DNA of 64,000 nucleotides from Antrihabitans stalagmiti. Lineage in GTDB: Bacteria; Actinomycetota; Actinomycetes; Mycobacteriales; Mycobacteriaceae. Position 1 is the stretch's first letter. Each line of letters starts with the position of its first letter. The translations under genes were made by a program, and so were the position numbers. Under the pieces are notes generated by a model. The model had not been told where the DNA came from. It saw only the letters and a program-made list of their open reading frames with translations, and did no database searches. Shown here piece after piece: positions 8,706-18,349 of the stretch. The DNA lies in assembly GCF_016482825.1 (NCBI RefSeq), contig NZ_JAEMNV010000004.1:399655-463654 (forward strand). The letters run 5' to 3'.

Positions 8706-8899
8706 CCGATTCGCTCAAAGAACGGTTGCGAGCAAAGCTGCGCCGCCAGATAGCCGAGGACGGTGGCGATGCAGCCGACATTGCCGAAGGCGACGACCCC
8801 CGATTGATCGTGTTGGAGAACGATCTCGCTGTCCTCGACGAGGTCGCCGACGACGACCCCATCATCGAAGAACTGGCAGCCAAGTATTGGGTGCCGTAA
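8702..8899 (+). CDS. Small acidic hypothetical protein
   Basis: 65 aa, no signal or TM segment. The N-terminal part is basic and helical (LKERLRAKLRRQIAED); the rest is strongly acidic. It is translationally coupled to the preceding mini-membrane protein through ATGA, suggesting the two work together. It ends 5 bp before the stop of the convergent M1 peptidase gene. No family recognised. Confidence 0.6.
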   Translation: MTDSLKERLRAKLRRQIAEDGGDAADIAEGDDPRLIVLENDLAVLDEVADDDPIIEELAAKYWVP

Positions 8900-8904
8900 C
8901 TCGC

Positions 8905-10224
8905 TTACCTGGGTGGCAGTTCCGGCAGCACCTTCTCGCCGAGCCACTGGTCCCACAGCGGATGCAGCGGGATGTGGGTGAAATGTGCTGCCAGATCTGT
9001 GAATTCGTCTGTGCTGATCCAGGAGTGGCGATGCCGAGTGGTCCAGGTGCGGAGCAGTTCGAAGAAACGTTCGTCGCGTAGTTCAAGGCGCAACGCGTGC
9101 AACGTCAAGGCGCCCCGCTTGTACACGCGGTCGTCGAACATCAATTCCGGACCCGGATCGCCGATCGTGATGTCCTGGGGCAGCCGAGAAAGGTTGTGCC
9201 GCGCTGCCTTTGCCAACTGCTCGGCTGTCGGTCCGCCGGATTCCTCCGACCACAGCCACTCGGCGTACGTCGCGAAACCCTCGTGGAGCCAGATGTCTTT
9301 CCACGCCTTGATCGTCAAGCTGTTGCCGAACCATTGGTGGGCGAGTTCGTGCGCGACCAACCGCTCGGCGCCGCGCCTGCCGTCGCAGTGGTTGGAGCCG
9401 AAGATCGAGATGCCCTGTGCTTCGATCGGGATCTCGAGTTTGTCGTCGGTGACGACCACGGTGTAGCCGCTGAACGGATACGGACCGAACATCCGCTCGA
9501 AGGCAGACATCATCAACGGTTGACGACCGAAATCGTGGTCGAAGGCGTTTCTGAGGTTCGTCGGAATGACGGCGTTCATCGGCACTGGCTTCTGCCCGAC
9601 CCGGCGGCGTTCGTAGCGTCCGATCTGAATCGTCGCGAGGTAACTTGCCATGGGTTCGGTCTGCTCGTACACCCACGTCGTCTGGCTGGCCTTGGTCTGC
9701 TTGCGCAGCAGCGTGCCGTTCGCCAACGCGTAGAACGGCGAATCGGTCGTGATCGAAATCCGGTAGCTCGCTTTGGAACTCGGGTGATCGTCGCAGGGGA
9801 ACCAGGAAGCCGCGCCGTTCGGCTGACTTGCCACGATCGCGCCTTCGGTGAGTTCCTCCCAACCGACCGTGCCCCACAGCCCGCGGATCGGCTTCGGGGT
9901 TCCGCCGTAGTGCACGACGATCGACAACACACCGCCTGCCGGAATTCGATCCTGCGGCGTGACGATCAGCTTGCCGCGCTGATGCTGGTGCTTGGCCCCT
10001 TTGCCGCCGTTGACGAAGACCTTCGACACCGAAAGGCTCTGGGACAGATCGAGTGTGAACTTCGTCCTGACGTCGGTGGTGACAGCCGTGATCGAGGCCT
10101 TGCCCATAAGTCTGTTGCTCGCGACTCTGTAGTGCAGTTCGAGCTCGTATCGAGAAACCCGGAAACCGCGGTTCCCGTTCTGTGGGATATAGGGGTCGAT
10201 CGGCTCTTCGTAGAACTTCGTCAT
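8905..10224 (-). CDS. M1-family zinc aminopeptidase, short form
   Basis: 439 aa. The zinc site is intact: HELAHQWFGNS (residues 292-302) with the third ligand in WLHEGFATY (Glu315). An N-terminal beta-saddle domain precedes it. The usual GxMEN exopeptidase motif is not recognisable (EAQGISIFG occurs there), and the long C-terminal helical domain of full-length M1 enzymes is absent. No signal peptide, so probably cytoplasmic. Its start overlaps the stop of the Pls/PosA-like synthetase (ATGA), so the two are co-translated and a role in processing the synthetase product, or resistance to it, is possible. Confidence 0.88.
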   Translation of the reverse strand: MTKFYEEPIDPYIPQNGNRGFRVSRYELELHYRVASNRLMGKASITAVTTDVRTKFTLDLSQSLSVSKVFVNGGKGAKHQHQRGKLIVTPQDRIPAGGVLSIVVHYGGTPKPIRGLWGTVGWEELTEGAIVASQPNGAASWFPCDDHPSSKASYRISITTDSPFYALANGTLLRKQTKASQTTWVYEQTEPMASYLATIQIGRYERRRVGQKPVPMNAVIPTNLRNAFDHDFGRQPLMMSAFERMFGPYPFSGYTVVVTDDKLEIPIEAQGISIFGSNHCDGRRGAERLVAHELAHQWFGNSLTIKAWKDIWLHEGFATYAEWLWSEESGGPTAEQLAKAARHNLSRLPQDITIGDPGPELMFDDRVYKRGALTLHALRLELRDERFFELLRTWTTRHRHSWISTDEFTDLAAHFTHIPLHPLWDQWLGEKVLPELPPR

Positions 10225-13200
10225 CGACCATCACCCCGTTCGGTCGGTTCGGTTGCAGGCGAATCATTCCATGGTGCAATCGGATTGCCCTGCCAGCGGG
10301 TAGAGGGTGGCACCGTGTCGCCGCGCATGACGAGTGACGCCGGACCGACGGTTGCGCCGTCGCCGATACCAGCGGCAGGCAGAGCGACGCAGTGCGGACC
10401 GAGGGTCGCGCCCGCGCCGATCGTCACCGTGTCCATAGCCATGATCCGATCATGAAAGAGGTGAGTCTGCACGACACACCCCCGCTCGACAGTTGCGCCG
10501 TCACCGAGCGTCACGAGATCAGCCTCAGGGAGCCAATAGGTTTCGCACCACACGCCGCGTCCGATCTTCGCGCCGAGTGCGCGAAGCCACACATTGAGAA
10601 CCGGAGTACCCGTTGCAGCGCGGGCAAACCATGGTGCTGCGACCGTCTCGACAAACGCGTCCGACACCTCGTTGCGCCAGACGAAAGAACTCCACAGTGG
10701 ATGCTCGACGTTGGAGATTCTGCCGACCACGAGCCATTTCGCGATCACGGCACAGGTTCCCGCTATCGCTCCCGCGACGAGTAGCACGACGCCGCTGACC
10801 AGGGCGGCAACCCAGTAATCGGCGGCTGCGGCGATCGCGGCAAGGGAGAACAGCACACCGAGTCCGATCCCGAACGTGACGACCATCGGGATCAGACGGC
10901 ACGTCTCCACGGCCGCACGCGCAAGTTTGAGTTTGCGCGGCGGGTCGAAGGTGCGTTCGGAATCGTCCGCCTCGTTGGTTGCGCGGCGCAGTCGAACAGG
11001 AGGACTACCCAGCCACGACGACCCAGCTTTCGCCTTCGACGGCGCTGCGGACAGCACTGCGACGAGGCCGTTCTTCGGAACTCTTCGCCCCGGCGCGGTC
11101 ATGCCGGAGTTGCCGAGGAATGCGCGCTTGCCGACCTTCGCTTCCGCGATGTGCAGCCAGCCGCCGCCGAGTTCGTAGCTTGCGATCATCGTGTCGTCGG
11201 CGAGGAAAGCGCCGTCGGCAACGGTCGTGAATTTCGGCAGGAGCAGGACGGTCGACGCTTCGACGCCGTCGCCGATGTTCGCGCCGAGCAAACGCAGCCA
11301 GCCGGGGGTCAGCAGGCTCGCGTACAGGGGAAACAGGAAGGTCCGCGCGGAGTCCATCAGTCGTTCGGTCGCCCAGACCTGCCAGCCGACGCGGCTGCGA
11401 ACCGGATAGTGGCCCTCGGTCAGCCCGATGCCGAGCAGTCGGACCGCGATCAACGTCGTGAGCGCGAACACGACCATGCTCAGAATGGTCGCGAGGGGAA
11501 GCATGACGAACGATTGCGCGGCTGCCGACGCGAGCGTGTCCGCGTCCGAGATCCACCAGCCGATGAGAGCGACACCCGCTGCCAGACCGAAGATCGGCAT
11601 GCCCGCAAGAGCGAACGACGTGATCGCAAAAACGATGACCCAATGTGGTGCGCGAGGTGGGGTCTGATCGGGCCACGCGTGCCCTGCCTTGCCGACCTTC
11701 ACCGCGGGCGAGCCGGCCCATTCCTGTTCGGCCTTTACCTTGCCGATGACGGCCGACCCCGCAGCGACCTCGGCGTTGCGGCCGATCCTGGTACCGGGGA
11801 GCAGAGTCGATCGCGCACCGACCACCGCGCCGGGACCGATGCTGACGGAACCGATGTGGACGACATCGCCGTCGATCCAGTGTCCCGAGAGGTCCACTTC
11901 GGGTTCGACCGAGCAACCGTCGCCGAGTTCGAGCATGCCCGTCACCGGCGGCAAGGTGTGCAGGTCGACCCCGCGTCCGATCTTCGCGCCGAGTGCGCGG
12001 GCATAGGGGACCATCCAGGGTGCGCCCGAGAGGTTCTCGGCACCGCTCGCCTCAGACAACCGCTGGGTGATCCACAGTCGCAGGTGCACGCTGCCACCGC
12101 GTGGGTAGGTACCCGGCTGCACGTTTCGGAGCAGTAGCCGTGCACCGACGACGCAGATGGCCATCCGCCCGATCGGGGTTATGAAGAGCACGAAGCCGAG
12201 CGTGACCCACCACCACGAAAGGGTCGGAAGTACCGGGTTGATGTGGGAAAACACGTTGGCCACGATGGCGAGCCAGGTGACCCACTGCAGCCCGGTGAGT
12301 GTGGTGAGCGGGACCGTGCAAGCGACCTGCAGCAGTTGCGAGCGCCGCGGCGTCGGTCGCACGGTTCGTGGTTCCGTCGCGACGGTCGGTGCGAACTCGT
12401 CGAGCATGTCGGCAAGGGATCCGAGCCGAGGATGATCGTAGAGTTCGGCGACCGTCACCTTGGGGAAGCGCTCTCGCAGGGCTGTGACGAGTTGCGCCGC
12501 TGCCAGCGATCCGCCACCGACGTCGAAGAAGTCGTCGTCCGGGCCGGTGATGTCGGCGCCGAGGATCGAGTACCAGAGTCCGGCGACCCATTCCGACGTT
12601 CCGGTCAGTCCATGGTCGGCTGCATCGGGACCCGAACCTGGGATCGGCCACGGCAGCGCTGCGCGATCCACCTTGCCGGAGGTGCGGGTCGGTAGCTCGT
12701 CGAGCAACGCAAGACGAGGCACGAGAGCAGCAGGCAGTTGCACGGCGAGACGCTCGCGCGCCGCCTTCATGTCGAAGTCACCGTCGGCGCTGGCGACGTA
12801 GCCGACCAGAATCTGGTGCCCCGCACCGGTCGTGCGGACGGCGGCCGCGCCACCCGCGACGCCGGGCAGGTTCTGTAGAGCGGCGTCGACCTCGCCGAGT
12901 TCGATACGGCGTCCGCCCAGCTTGACCTGGTCGTCGGCACGGCCCTGGAACATCAATCCAGTCTGTTCCAGACGGACCAGATCGCCACTGCGATAGGCGC
13001 GTTGCCAGCCCAAAGTTGGCATGGGAGCATACTTTTCGGCGTCCTTCTCGGCGTCGAGGTACCTGGCGAGACCGACGCCGCCGATGACAAGTTCACCGAT
13101 CTCGCCGTCGGCGACCGGGTGGTCGTACTTGTCGACGACGGCGAGATCCCACCCGTCGAGCGGCAGACCGATGCTGACGGGCTCACCGGCAACGCACTTC

Positions 13201-14192
13201 GCGGCGCACGCGACGACGGTGGCCTCGGTGGGTCCGTAGGTGTTCCACACTTCACGACCGTCCACGGCAAGACGTTCGACAAGATCCGGTGGGCATGCTT
13301 CACCGCCGAAGATCAACAGCCGCACCGCTTCCAGTGCCTCGGCCGGCCACAGGGCGGCGAGCGTCGGCACCGTGGACACGATGCTGACATCGTGCGAAAC
13401 GAGCCATGGTCCGAGGTCGACGCCGCTTCGGACGAGCGCGCGCGGCGCCGGAACCAGGCAGGCTCCGTAGCGCCACGCCAACCACATTTCTTCACAGGAC
13501 GCGTCGAATGCGACGGAGAGTCCCGCCAGCACCCGATCGCCGGGGCCGATCGGCGCCTCCTGCAGGAACAGCCGGGCCTCGGCGTCGACGAATGCTGCAG
13601 CGTTGCGATGGCTGACAGCAACACCTTTGGGTGTGCCCGTCGATCCCGATGTGAAGATGACCCAGGCGTCGTCGTCCGGCGTCGGACGTCGTTTCGTTCT
13701 GTTCGGGTCGCTCTCGCGCTGTGTCAACTCCTCGGGCGAGAGCTTCGACTCGATTCCGTGTTCGGTGATGATCGCCGTCACTTCGGCTTCGCCGAACACC
13801 AACTCAGCCCGCTCTTCGGGGTCGTCGGCGTCGACGGGGACGTAGGCGGCACCGACCGAGAGGATCGACAGGATCGCGGCGTAGAGGGAATAGGACCCCG
13901 AGGGCATCCTGACGCCGACCCGGTCGCCCGCCCGAACGCCTGCGCTGTCGAGCCAATGCGCGCCCTCGTCGATCGCTTCGAGCAATTCGGAGTAGGAGAG
14001 ACTCACTGAACCGTCGTCGATGGCGGGCGCGTCGGGGAATTCGGCAGCGGTGGCGGTCACGACGTCGACGAGGGTGCGCTCGTCCGCAGCGAGGGAGGAG
14101 CGCAGGTACGCACTCGGCACCTGTGCCAGGAGTGCAGCATCCTGCGGCTCTTGCTGCTGCGTCGGGTCAGCGTCGCGAGACTGGAGAGACAA
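10221..14192 (-). CDS. Pls/PosA-like non-ribosomal peptide synthetase (A–T–membrane–tandem C-like domains)
   Basis: 1323 aa. Residues about 35-515 form an adenylation domain (FTSGSTGTPKG at 180-190, YGPTEATVV, RSGDLVR, final TSGKVDR). A carrier domain follows, with DFFDVGGGSLAAAQL and Ser562 as the phosphopantetheine site. The C-terminal 700 residues alternate about six TM helices with three related soluble blocks rich in hexapeptide-like repeats (GARSTLLPGTRIGRNAEVAAGS; AFLADDTMIASYE; GATLGPHCVALPAAGIGDGATVGP). This is the layout and length of epsilon-poly-L-lysine synthetase (Pls) and PosA, which polymerise one amino acid at the membrane. The monomer here is not determined. Divergent from the F420-type oxidoreductase. 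Confidence 0.85.
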   Translation of the reverse strand: MSLQSRDADPTQQQEPQDAALLAQVPSAYLRSSLAADERTLVDVVTATAAEFPDAPAIDDGSVSLSYSELLEAIDEGAHWLDSAGVRAGDRVGVRMPSGSYSLYAAILSILSVGAAYVPVDADDPEERAELVFGEAEVTAIITEHGIESKLSPEELTQRESDPNRTKRRPTPDDDAWVIFTSGSTGTPKGVAVSHRNAAAFVDAEARLFLQEAPIGPGDRVLAGLSVAFDASCEEMWLAWRYGACLVPAPRALVRSGVDLGPWLVSHDVSIVSTVPTLAALWPAEALEAVRLLIFGGEACPPDLVERLAVDGREVWNTYGPTEATVVACAAKCVAGEPVSIGLPLDGWDLAVVDKYDHPVADGEIGELVIGGVGLARYLDAEKDAEKYAPMPTLGWQRAYRSGDLVRLEQTGLMFQGRADDQVKLGGRRIELGEVDAALQNLPGVAGGAAAVRTTGAGHQILVGYVASADGDFDMKAARERLAVQLPAALVPRLALLDELPTRTSGKVDRAALPWPIPGSGPDAADHGLTGTSEWVAGLWYSILGADITGPDDDFFDVGGGSLAAAQLVTALRERFPKVTVAELYDHPRLGSLADMLDEFAPTVATEPRTVRPTPRRSQLLQVACTVPLTTLTGLQWVTWLAIVANVFSHINPVLPTLSWWWVTLGFVLFITPIGRMAICVVGARLLLRNVQPGTYPRGGSVHLRLWITQRLSEASGAENLSGAPWMVPYARALGAKIGRGVDLHTLPPVTGMLELGDGCSVEPEVDLSGHWIDGDVVHIGSVSIGPGAVVGARSTLLPGTRIGRNAEVAAGSAVIGKVKAEQEWAGSPAVKVGKAGHAWPDQTPPRAPHWVIVFAITSFALAGMPIFGLAAGVALIGWWISDADTLASAAAQSFVMLPLATILSMVVFALTTLIAVRLLGIGLTEGHYPVRSRVGWQVWATERLMDSARTFLFPLYASLLTPGWLRLLGANIGDGVEASTVLLLPKFTTVADGAFLADDTMIASYELGGGWLHIAEAKVGKRAFLGNSGMTAPGRRVPKNGLVAVLSAAPSKAKAGSSWLGSPPVRLRRATNEADDSERTFDPPRKLKLARAAVETCRLIPMVVTFGIGLGVLFSLAAIAAAADYWVAALVSGVVLLVAGAIAGTCAVIAKWLVVGRISNVEHPLWSSFVWRNEVSDAFVETVAAPWFARAATGTPVLNVWLRALGAKIGRGVWCETYWLPEADLVTLGDGATVERGCVVQTHLFHDRIMAMDTVTIGAGATLGPHCVALPAAGIGDGATVGPASLVMRGDTVPPSTRWQGNPIAPWNDSPATEPTERGDGR

Positions 14193-14423
14193 CCGGCCTA
14201 CCTTCGTATCGAGCGAACCCGCGTATCGGGTCCACGCGCAGACTCGTTATCCCACGGTTGTCTTTCCAACAGGTGAACGGCGCGCGTTCTCGACACGGTG
14301 TCGAATGTCCGGTCTCAGGCTAACGCCAGGCCATGCGGTTCGCTGCGCTGCAAAGGAAGATCGCGGCCGTGTCCTGTGTTGTGCCACACAGTGGTCTCGT
14401 GGGAGTCGACGAAGGAGCTTCAG
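14193..14423. promoter_or_regulatory. Divergent intergenic region
   Basis: 231 bp between the NRPS-like gene (minus) and the F420-type oxidoreductase (plus). It must hold both promoters. No clear repeat or operator is seen beyond the AAGGAG ribosome site of the rightward gene. Confidence 0.4.
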
Positions 14424-14840
14424 ATGGCGCTCGACGTATCGGAAATCTCGGAGAAGGTGACGGGCCGGCTGAACGCCGAAACCGTCATCTGGTTGACGAC
14501 GGTCGGCAAGACGGGCACACCCGCCCCGACCCCTGTGTGGTTTCTGTGGTCGGGAACGGAGTTTCTCGTCTTCAGCCAGCCGGGTGTCGGCAAGCTCGCC
14601 AACATCGGTCGCAATCCAGCGGTGGCTTTGAACTTCAACAGCAGCGCCCAGGGTGGCGCGGTGGCAGTGTTCACCGGTATCGCCCGGGTCGACGACACCG
14701 GACCGACCGACGCCGAATGGCAGCGTTACGTCGCGAAATATGCAAACGACATCGTCGGGCTCGACTACACGCCCGAGAAGTTTCGCGCCGACTACTCGGT
14801 GCTCGTTCGGATCGAGCCGGACAAGCTGCGCGGTTGGTGA
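14424..14840 (+). CDS. PPOX-class (split beta-barrel) F420-type oxidoreductase
   Basis: 138 aa. AAGGAG 7 bases upstream selects this ATG; the open frame extends 126 nt further upstream. The pattern IWLTTVGKTGTPAPTPVWFLW, then FLVFSQPGVGKLANIGRNPAVALNF and VLVRIEPDKLRGW, is that of the flavin/deazaflavin-binding split-barrel family (TIGR03667-like), which in mycolic-acid actinobacteria typically uses F420H2. Substrate unknown. Confidence 0.85.
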   Translation: MALDVSEISEKVTGRLNAETVIWLTTVGKTGTPAPTPVWFLWSGTEFLVFSQPGVGKLANIGRNPAVALNFNSSAQGGAVAVFTGIARVDDTGPTDAEWQRYVAKYANDIVGLDYTPEKFRADYSVLVRIEPDKLRGW

Positions 14841-14895
14841 TCATCGATCCGTGAACTTCCTGGCTGCGGCGTCGTGGCGCGAGTAGCGTGGCGTC

Positions 14896-16131
14896 GTGTC
14901 CGGATCGGATTGCTACGTCGTCGGCGGGTATCAAACCGACTACGCGCGTAACTGGCATCGAAGCGGCCTCGGCTACGACGCCTTGTTCGCCGAGACGATC
15001 ACGCGTTCGTTGACAGCCGCGGCAGTCGACGTCGACGAAATCGAGGTCGTCCACGTCGGCAACGCCTTCGGTCAGTTGTTCACGGGCCAGGGCCACCTCG
15101 GTGCCATGCCCGCGACGGTGCTGCCCGAACTGTGGAACGTCCCGTCGTCCCGTCACGAAGGTGCTTGTGCGTCAGGCAGTTTGGCTGTTCTCGGTGCGAT
15201 GGCAGACCTCGAATCGGGCCGTTACGACTGTGCCTTGGTCGTCGGCGCCGAACTGGAGAAGACTGTGCCCGGCGAGGTCGGTGCGAAGCACATGGGCGCC
15301 GCCGCCTGGGTCGGTCACGAGGCGCAGGACACGAACTTCGTGTGGCCGCGGATGTTCGCCCTGTTGGCGGACGAGTACGACCGCCGCTACGGACTCGACG
15401 AGACCTATCTGCGTGCTATCAGCGAGCTCAATATCAACAATGCGCGCGCCAATCCATGTGCGCAGACGCGGGACTGGGAGTTCGGTCCCGCCAGCTTCGC
15501 CGCCGACGACGCCGCAAATCCCGTCGTCGACGGGCGGCTGCGGCGCCAGGACTGCAGCCAGCTGACCGACGGCGCTGCGGCAGTCGTGCTCGTGTCGGAT
15601 CGATTCCGACGAACGCCCGATCGGGCACGGATCGCCGGGTGGGGGCACCGGACCGTCGGACTTCCGCTCGATCGGAAACTGCAACGCAGCGCCGACGACG
15701 TCTACGTCCTCCCGCACGTCAGGCAGACCTTCGTCGATGCACTCGGGCGTGCGGCGCGAGGGTCGGTCGACGACGTCGACGGGGTCGAGGTGCACGACTG
15801 CTTCTCGATGTCGGAGTACCTGGCGATCGACCATCTCGGCATCACACCGCCCGGGGAAAGCTGGAAGGCCGTCGAAGCCGGTGTGCTGGCACGCGACGGT
15901 CGGTTGCCGGTGAATCCGAGTGGTGGCCTGATCGGCGGTGGACATCCTGTCGGAGCAACTGGCGTTCGGATGCTGTTGGACGCCTACAAGCAGGTCACCG
16001 ATCAGGCGGGTGCCTGCCAGGTCGACGGCGCGCGGACGTTCGGGACTGTGAACATCGGCGGCAGTACAACGACTGTTGTCAGCTTTGTCGTAGAGACCGA
16101 TTCGAGTACACAGAAGTCAGGGGCGTTGTGA
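14896..16131 (+). CDS. Thiolase-family acetyl-CoA acetyltransferase
   Basis: 411 aa, SCP-x-type thiolase. The nucleophilic Cys lies in HEGACASGS, the second site in VHDCFS, and the C-terminal NPSGGLIGGGHPVGATG carries the catalytic His. It should cleave or form a beta-ketoacyl-CoA bond. GTG start. Its TGA overlaps the GTG of the carotenoid oxygenase gene (GTGA), so the two are coupled, suggesting side-chain shortening of the aldehyde/acid product or of a lipid substrate. The actual substrate is not visible. Confidence 0.85.
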   Translation: MSGSDCYVVGGYQTDYARNWHRSGLGYDALFAETITRSLTAAAVDVDEIEVVHVGNAFGQLFTGQGHLGAMPATVLPELWNVPSSRHEGACASGSLAVLGAMADLESGRYDCALVVGAELEKTVPGEVGAKHMGAAAWVGHEAQDTNFVWPRMFALLADEYDRRYGLDETYLRAISELNINNARANPCAQTRDWEFGPASFAADDAANPVVDGRLRRQDCSQLTDGAAAVVLVSDRFRRTPDRARIAGWGHRTVGLPLDRKLQRSADDVYVLPHVRQTFVDALGRAARGSVDDVDGVEVHDCFSMSEYLAIDHLGITPPGESWKAVEAGVLARDGRLPVNPSGGLIGGGHPVGATGVRMLLDAYKQVTDQAGACQVDGARTFGTVNIGGSTTTVVSFVVETDSSTQKSGAL

Positions 16132-17615
16132 CAAATATCGAGCTGGTAGGCAGGGTCCTGAGTTCGTTGCCTGCCGATGACGATCACCCGTACCGGACCG
16201 GAGCCTGGGCGCCTCAGACCACCGAGTGGGATGCGCCGGATCTCGAGCTGGTCGAAGGCGCGATACCCGACGACCTCGACGGCGTCTACCTGCGCAACAC
16301 CGAGAACCCCGTGGCTCCGTCCATCGGTCGCTACCATCCGTTCGACGGTGACGCGATGGTGCACGTCGTCGGCTTCCGTGACGGAAAAGCGTTCTACCGC
16401 AACAGGTTTGTACGCACCGATGGTCTGCTGGCCGAGCAGGAGGCCGGACATGCGTTGTGGGCGGGCATATCCGAGCGACCGTCCAAGGCAATCCGGGAAG
16501 ACGGCTGGGGTGCCCGCGGGCGGATGAAGGATTCGTCGAGTACCGACGTCGTTGTCCATGCGGGCGTTGCGATCACAAGCTTCTACCAGTGCGGTGACAT
16601 GTACCGGCTCGACCCGCTGACCCTCGACGATCTTGGCAAATCGACATGGCACGGGCAGTTCCCCAGTGACGTAGGGGTTTCCGCGCACCCGAAGGTCGAC
16701 GAGCGCACCGGCGAGATGCTGGTCTTCAACTACGGCACCGAAGCGCCCTACATGCACTACGGCGTTGTCGACGCCGACGATCGTCTGGTGCACTACGTCG
16801 ACATCGAGTTGCTGGGTCCACGTTTGCCACACGACATGGCCTACACCGAGAACTACGCGATCCTCAACGACCTGCCGTTGTTCTGGGACCCCGACATCCT
16901 GAAGAAGGGCGGTCACGCGTCGAGGTTTCGGCCGGACCTGCCCACCCGGCTCGGAGTCATTCCGAGGCGCGGACAGTCGAGTGAAATCCGTTGGTTCGAA
17001 GCGGATCCCACGTATGTGCTGCACTGGTCCAACGCCTACGAGGACGGCGAGGAGATAGTTTTGGAGGGCTACTTCCAGGACAATCCCGAGCCGACGGTGC
17101 CGCCCGAATCGAGCTACTACCAACGCCTTTCGAGGTTCCTGTCGCTGGACGGCATGCAGACGAGATTGCATCGATGGCGCTTGAACATGCGTACCGGCGC
17201 GACGACCGAAGAGCGGCTCAGCGAATCTTTGAGTGAGTTCCCGATGCTGAACCCCGACTACATCGGTCGGCCGCATCGCTACACCTACGCCACGACCGGC
17301 GTTCCGGGGTTCTTCCTGTTCGACGGGCTGCTCAAACACGACGGCGCGACGGGCAAGGAGGAGCACTACTCGTTCGGAGACGGCGTCTTCGGCAGTGAAA
17401 CCGCGATGGCACCCCGAATCGGGTCCACGGCCGAGGATGACGGCTACCTGATCACGCTCACCACAGATGTCGGCAACGATCGCTCGGAGTGCTTGATCTT
17501 CTCGGCGGCCGACGTAACCCTGGGACCAATTGCGAGGCTGCGTCTGCCCGAGCGCATTTCCAGTGGCACCCACAGCACCTGGGCCTCCGGTGACAGTCTC
17601 CCGAATTGGCGATAG
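16128..17615 (+). CDS. Carotenoid cleavage oxygenase family protein
   Basis: 495 aa beta-propeller nonheme iron dioxygenase. The four His iron ligands are at SAHPKVD (about His187), PHDMAYTENYAI (about His235), LHWSNAYEDGEE (about His299) and GTHSTWA near the C-terminus. The layout matches mycobacterial CCO and lignostilbene/isoeugenol oxygenase relatives. It cleaves an olefinic C=C bond; the substrate could be a carotenoid or a stilbene/phenylpropene. GTG start overlapping the thiolase stop. The gene ends directly before an inverted-repeat element. Confidence 0.85.
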   Translation: MTNIELVGRVLSSLPADDDHPYRTGAWAPQTTEWDAPDLELVEGAIPDDLDGVYLRNTENPVAPSIGRYHPFDGDAMVHVVGFRDGKAFYRNRFVRTDGLLAEQEAGHALWAGISERPSKAIREDGWGARGRMKDSSSTDVVVHAGVAITSFYQCGDMYRLDPLTLDDLGKSTWHGQFPSDVGVSAHPKVDERTGEMLVFNYGTEAPYMHYGVVDADDRLVHYVDIELLGPRLPHDMAYTENYAILNDLPLFWDPDILKKGGHASRFRPDLPTRLGVIPRRGQSSEIRWFEADPTYVLHWSNAYEDGEEIVLEGYFQDNPEPTVPPESSYYQRLSRFLSLDGMQTRLHRWRLNMRTGATTEERLSESLSEFPMLNPDYIGRPHRYTYATTGVPGFFLFDGLLKHDGATGKEEHYSFGDGVFGSETAMAPRIGSTAEDDGYLITLTTDVGNDRSECLIFSAADVTLGPIARLRLPERISSGTHSTWASGDSLPNWR

Positions 17616-17690
17616 GGCCTACGGCCTCGTGAGTCCTTTTGGTGGGCAGGCCCTGGCGAAAAGACTCACCAGCGGCGTAGCCGCCTATGC
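17615..17690. repeat. Inverted-repeat intergenic element, copy 1 (likely bidirectional terminator)
   Basis: Left arm CTCGTGAGTCCTTTTGG, right arm CGAAAAGACTCACCAG, then a GCGGCGTAGCCGCC hairpin. It sits between the convergent carotenoid oxygenase and LysE genes and contributes the LysE stop codon (TAG on the minus strand). Same family as the copies at 19.3, 21.6 and 41.1 kb. Confidence 0.75.
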
Positions 17691-18302
17691 GGAGGCGAGG
17701 GTCCCGATGCCGAGTGCTGCGAGCATGCCCGCGCTCACGCGAGCCAGCCACTGAATGACTTTGGGCTTCTTCAAAACGACGACCGCGCGTGACGCCGCGA
17801 AGGCAAGCGCGGCCATCACCGTGCCCGCCACGGTGGCCTCGATCACGCCTAGCGTCAAGGTGTTTCCGAACGTCACCTCGGTGACGAACTGCGGAACCAC
17901 AGCGAGGTAGAACAGGCCGACCTTGGGGTTGAAGACGGTCGAAAGGAACCCTGCGACGGCCGCGGACTTCATAGATGCCGCGACCGCAGTCAACGGTTCG
18001 CCTGGCTTGGCCGCGTTGCGCCGATGCTCCAACAGCGCGTGCACACCCAGGTAGACGAGGTACATACCGCCGACGATCTTGAGCGTCCGGTAGGCCACAG
18101 CCGACTGCTCGAGCAACGCGGCAAGGCCAGCCGCGACGACGATAGCCCAGGCGATCCCGCCGAACGCGGACCCGACCGCTGCAGCCAGGCCCGGTCGCAC
18201 ACCCGCGATGCTGTAACGCACGACCAAGAACATGTCCGGTCCGGGCGTTACTGCCAGCAGCACGCAAAGGCCGGCGAAGCTGAGGAGCAGAGTGATCGTC
18301 AC
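17685..18302 (-). CDS. LysE-family amino acid/metabolite exporter
   Basis: 205 aa, six predicted TM helices. The N-terminal TPGPDMFLVVRYSIAGV is the LysE/RhtB signature and FNPKVGLFYLAVVPQF is the second conserved block. It should export an amino acid or similar small molecule by H+ antiport; substrate unknown. GTG start. It lies 47 bp downstream of the APH-like kinase gene on the same strand. The last codons and stop lie within the inverted-repeat element. Confidence 0.85.
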   Translation of the reverse strand: MTITLLLSFAGLCVLLAVTPGPDMFLVVRYSIAGVRPGLAAAVGSAFGGIAWAIVVAAGLAALLEQSAVAYRTLKIVGGMYLVYLGVHALLEHRRNAAKPGEPLTAVAASMKSAAVAGFLSTVFNPKVGLFYLAVVPQFVTEVTFGNTLTLGVIEATVAGTVMAALAFAASRAVVVLKKPKVIQWLARVSAGMLAALGIGTLASA

Positions 18303-18349
18303 CTAGCGATGAGAACGCACTGGTAGACCGTTTGGCAAACCATTTGACC

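Noticed and set aside
9097-10455. 452-aa plus-strand frame over the M1 peptidase
   Set aside because: Antisense to HELAHQWFG-encoding gene; no recognisable domains.
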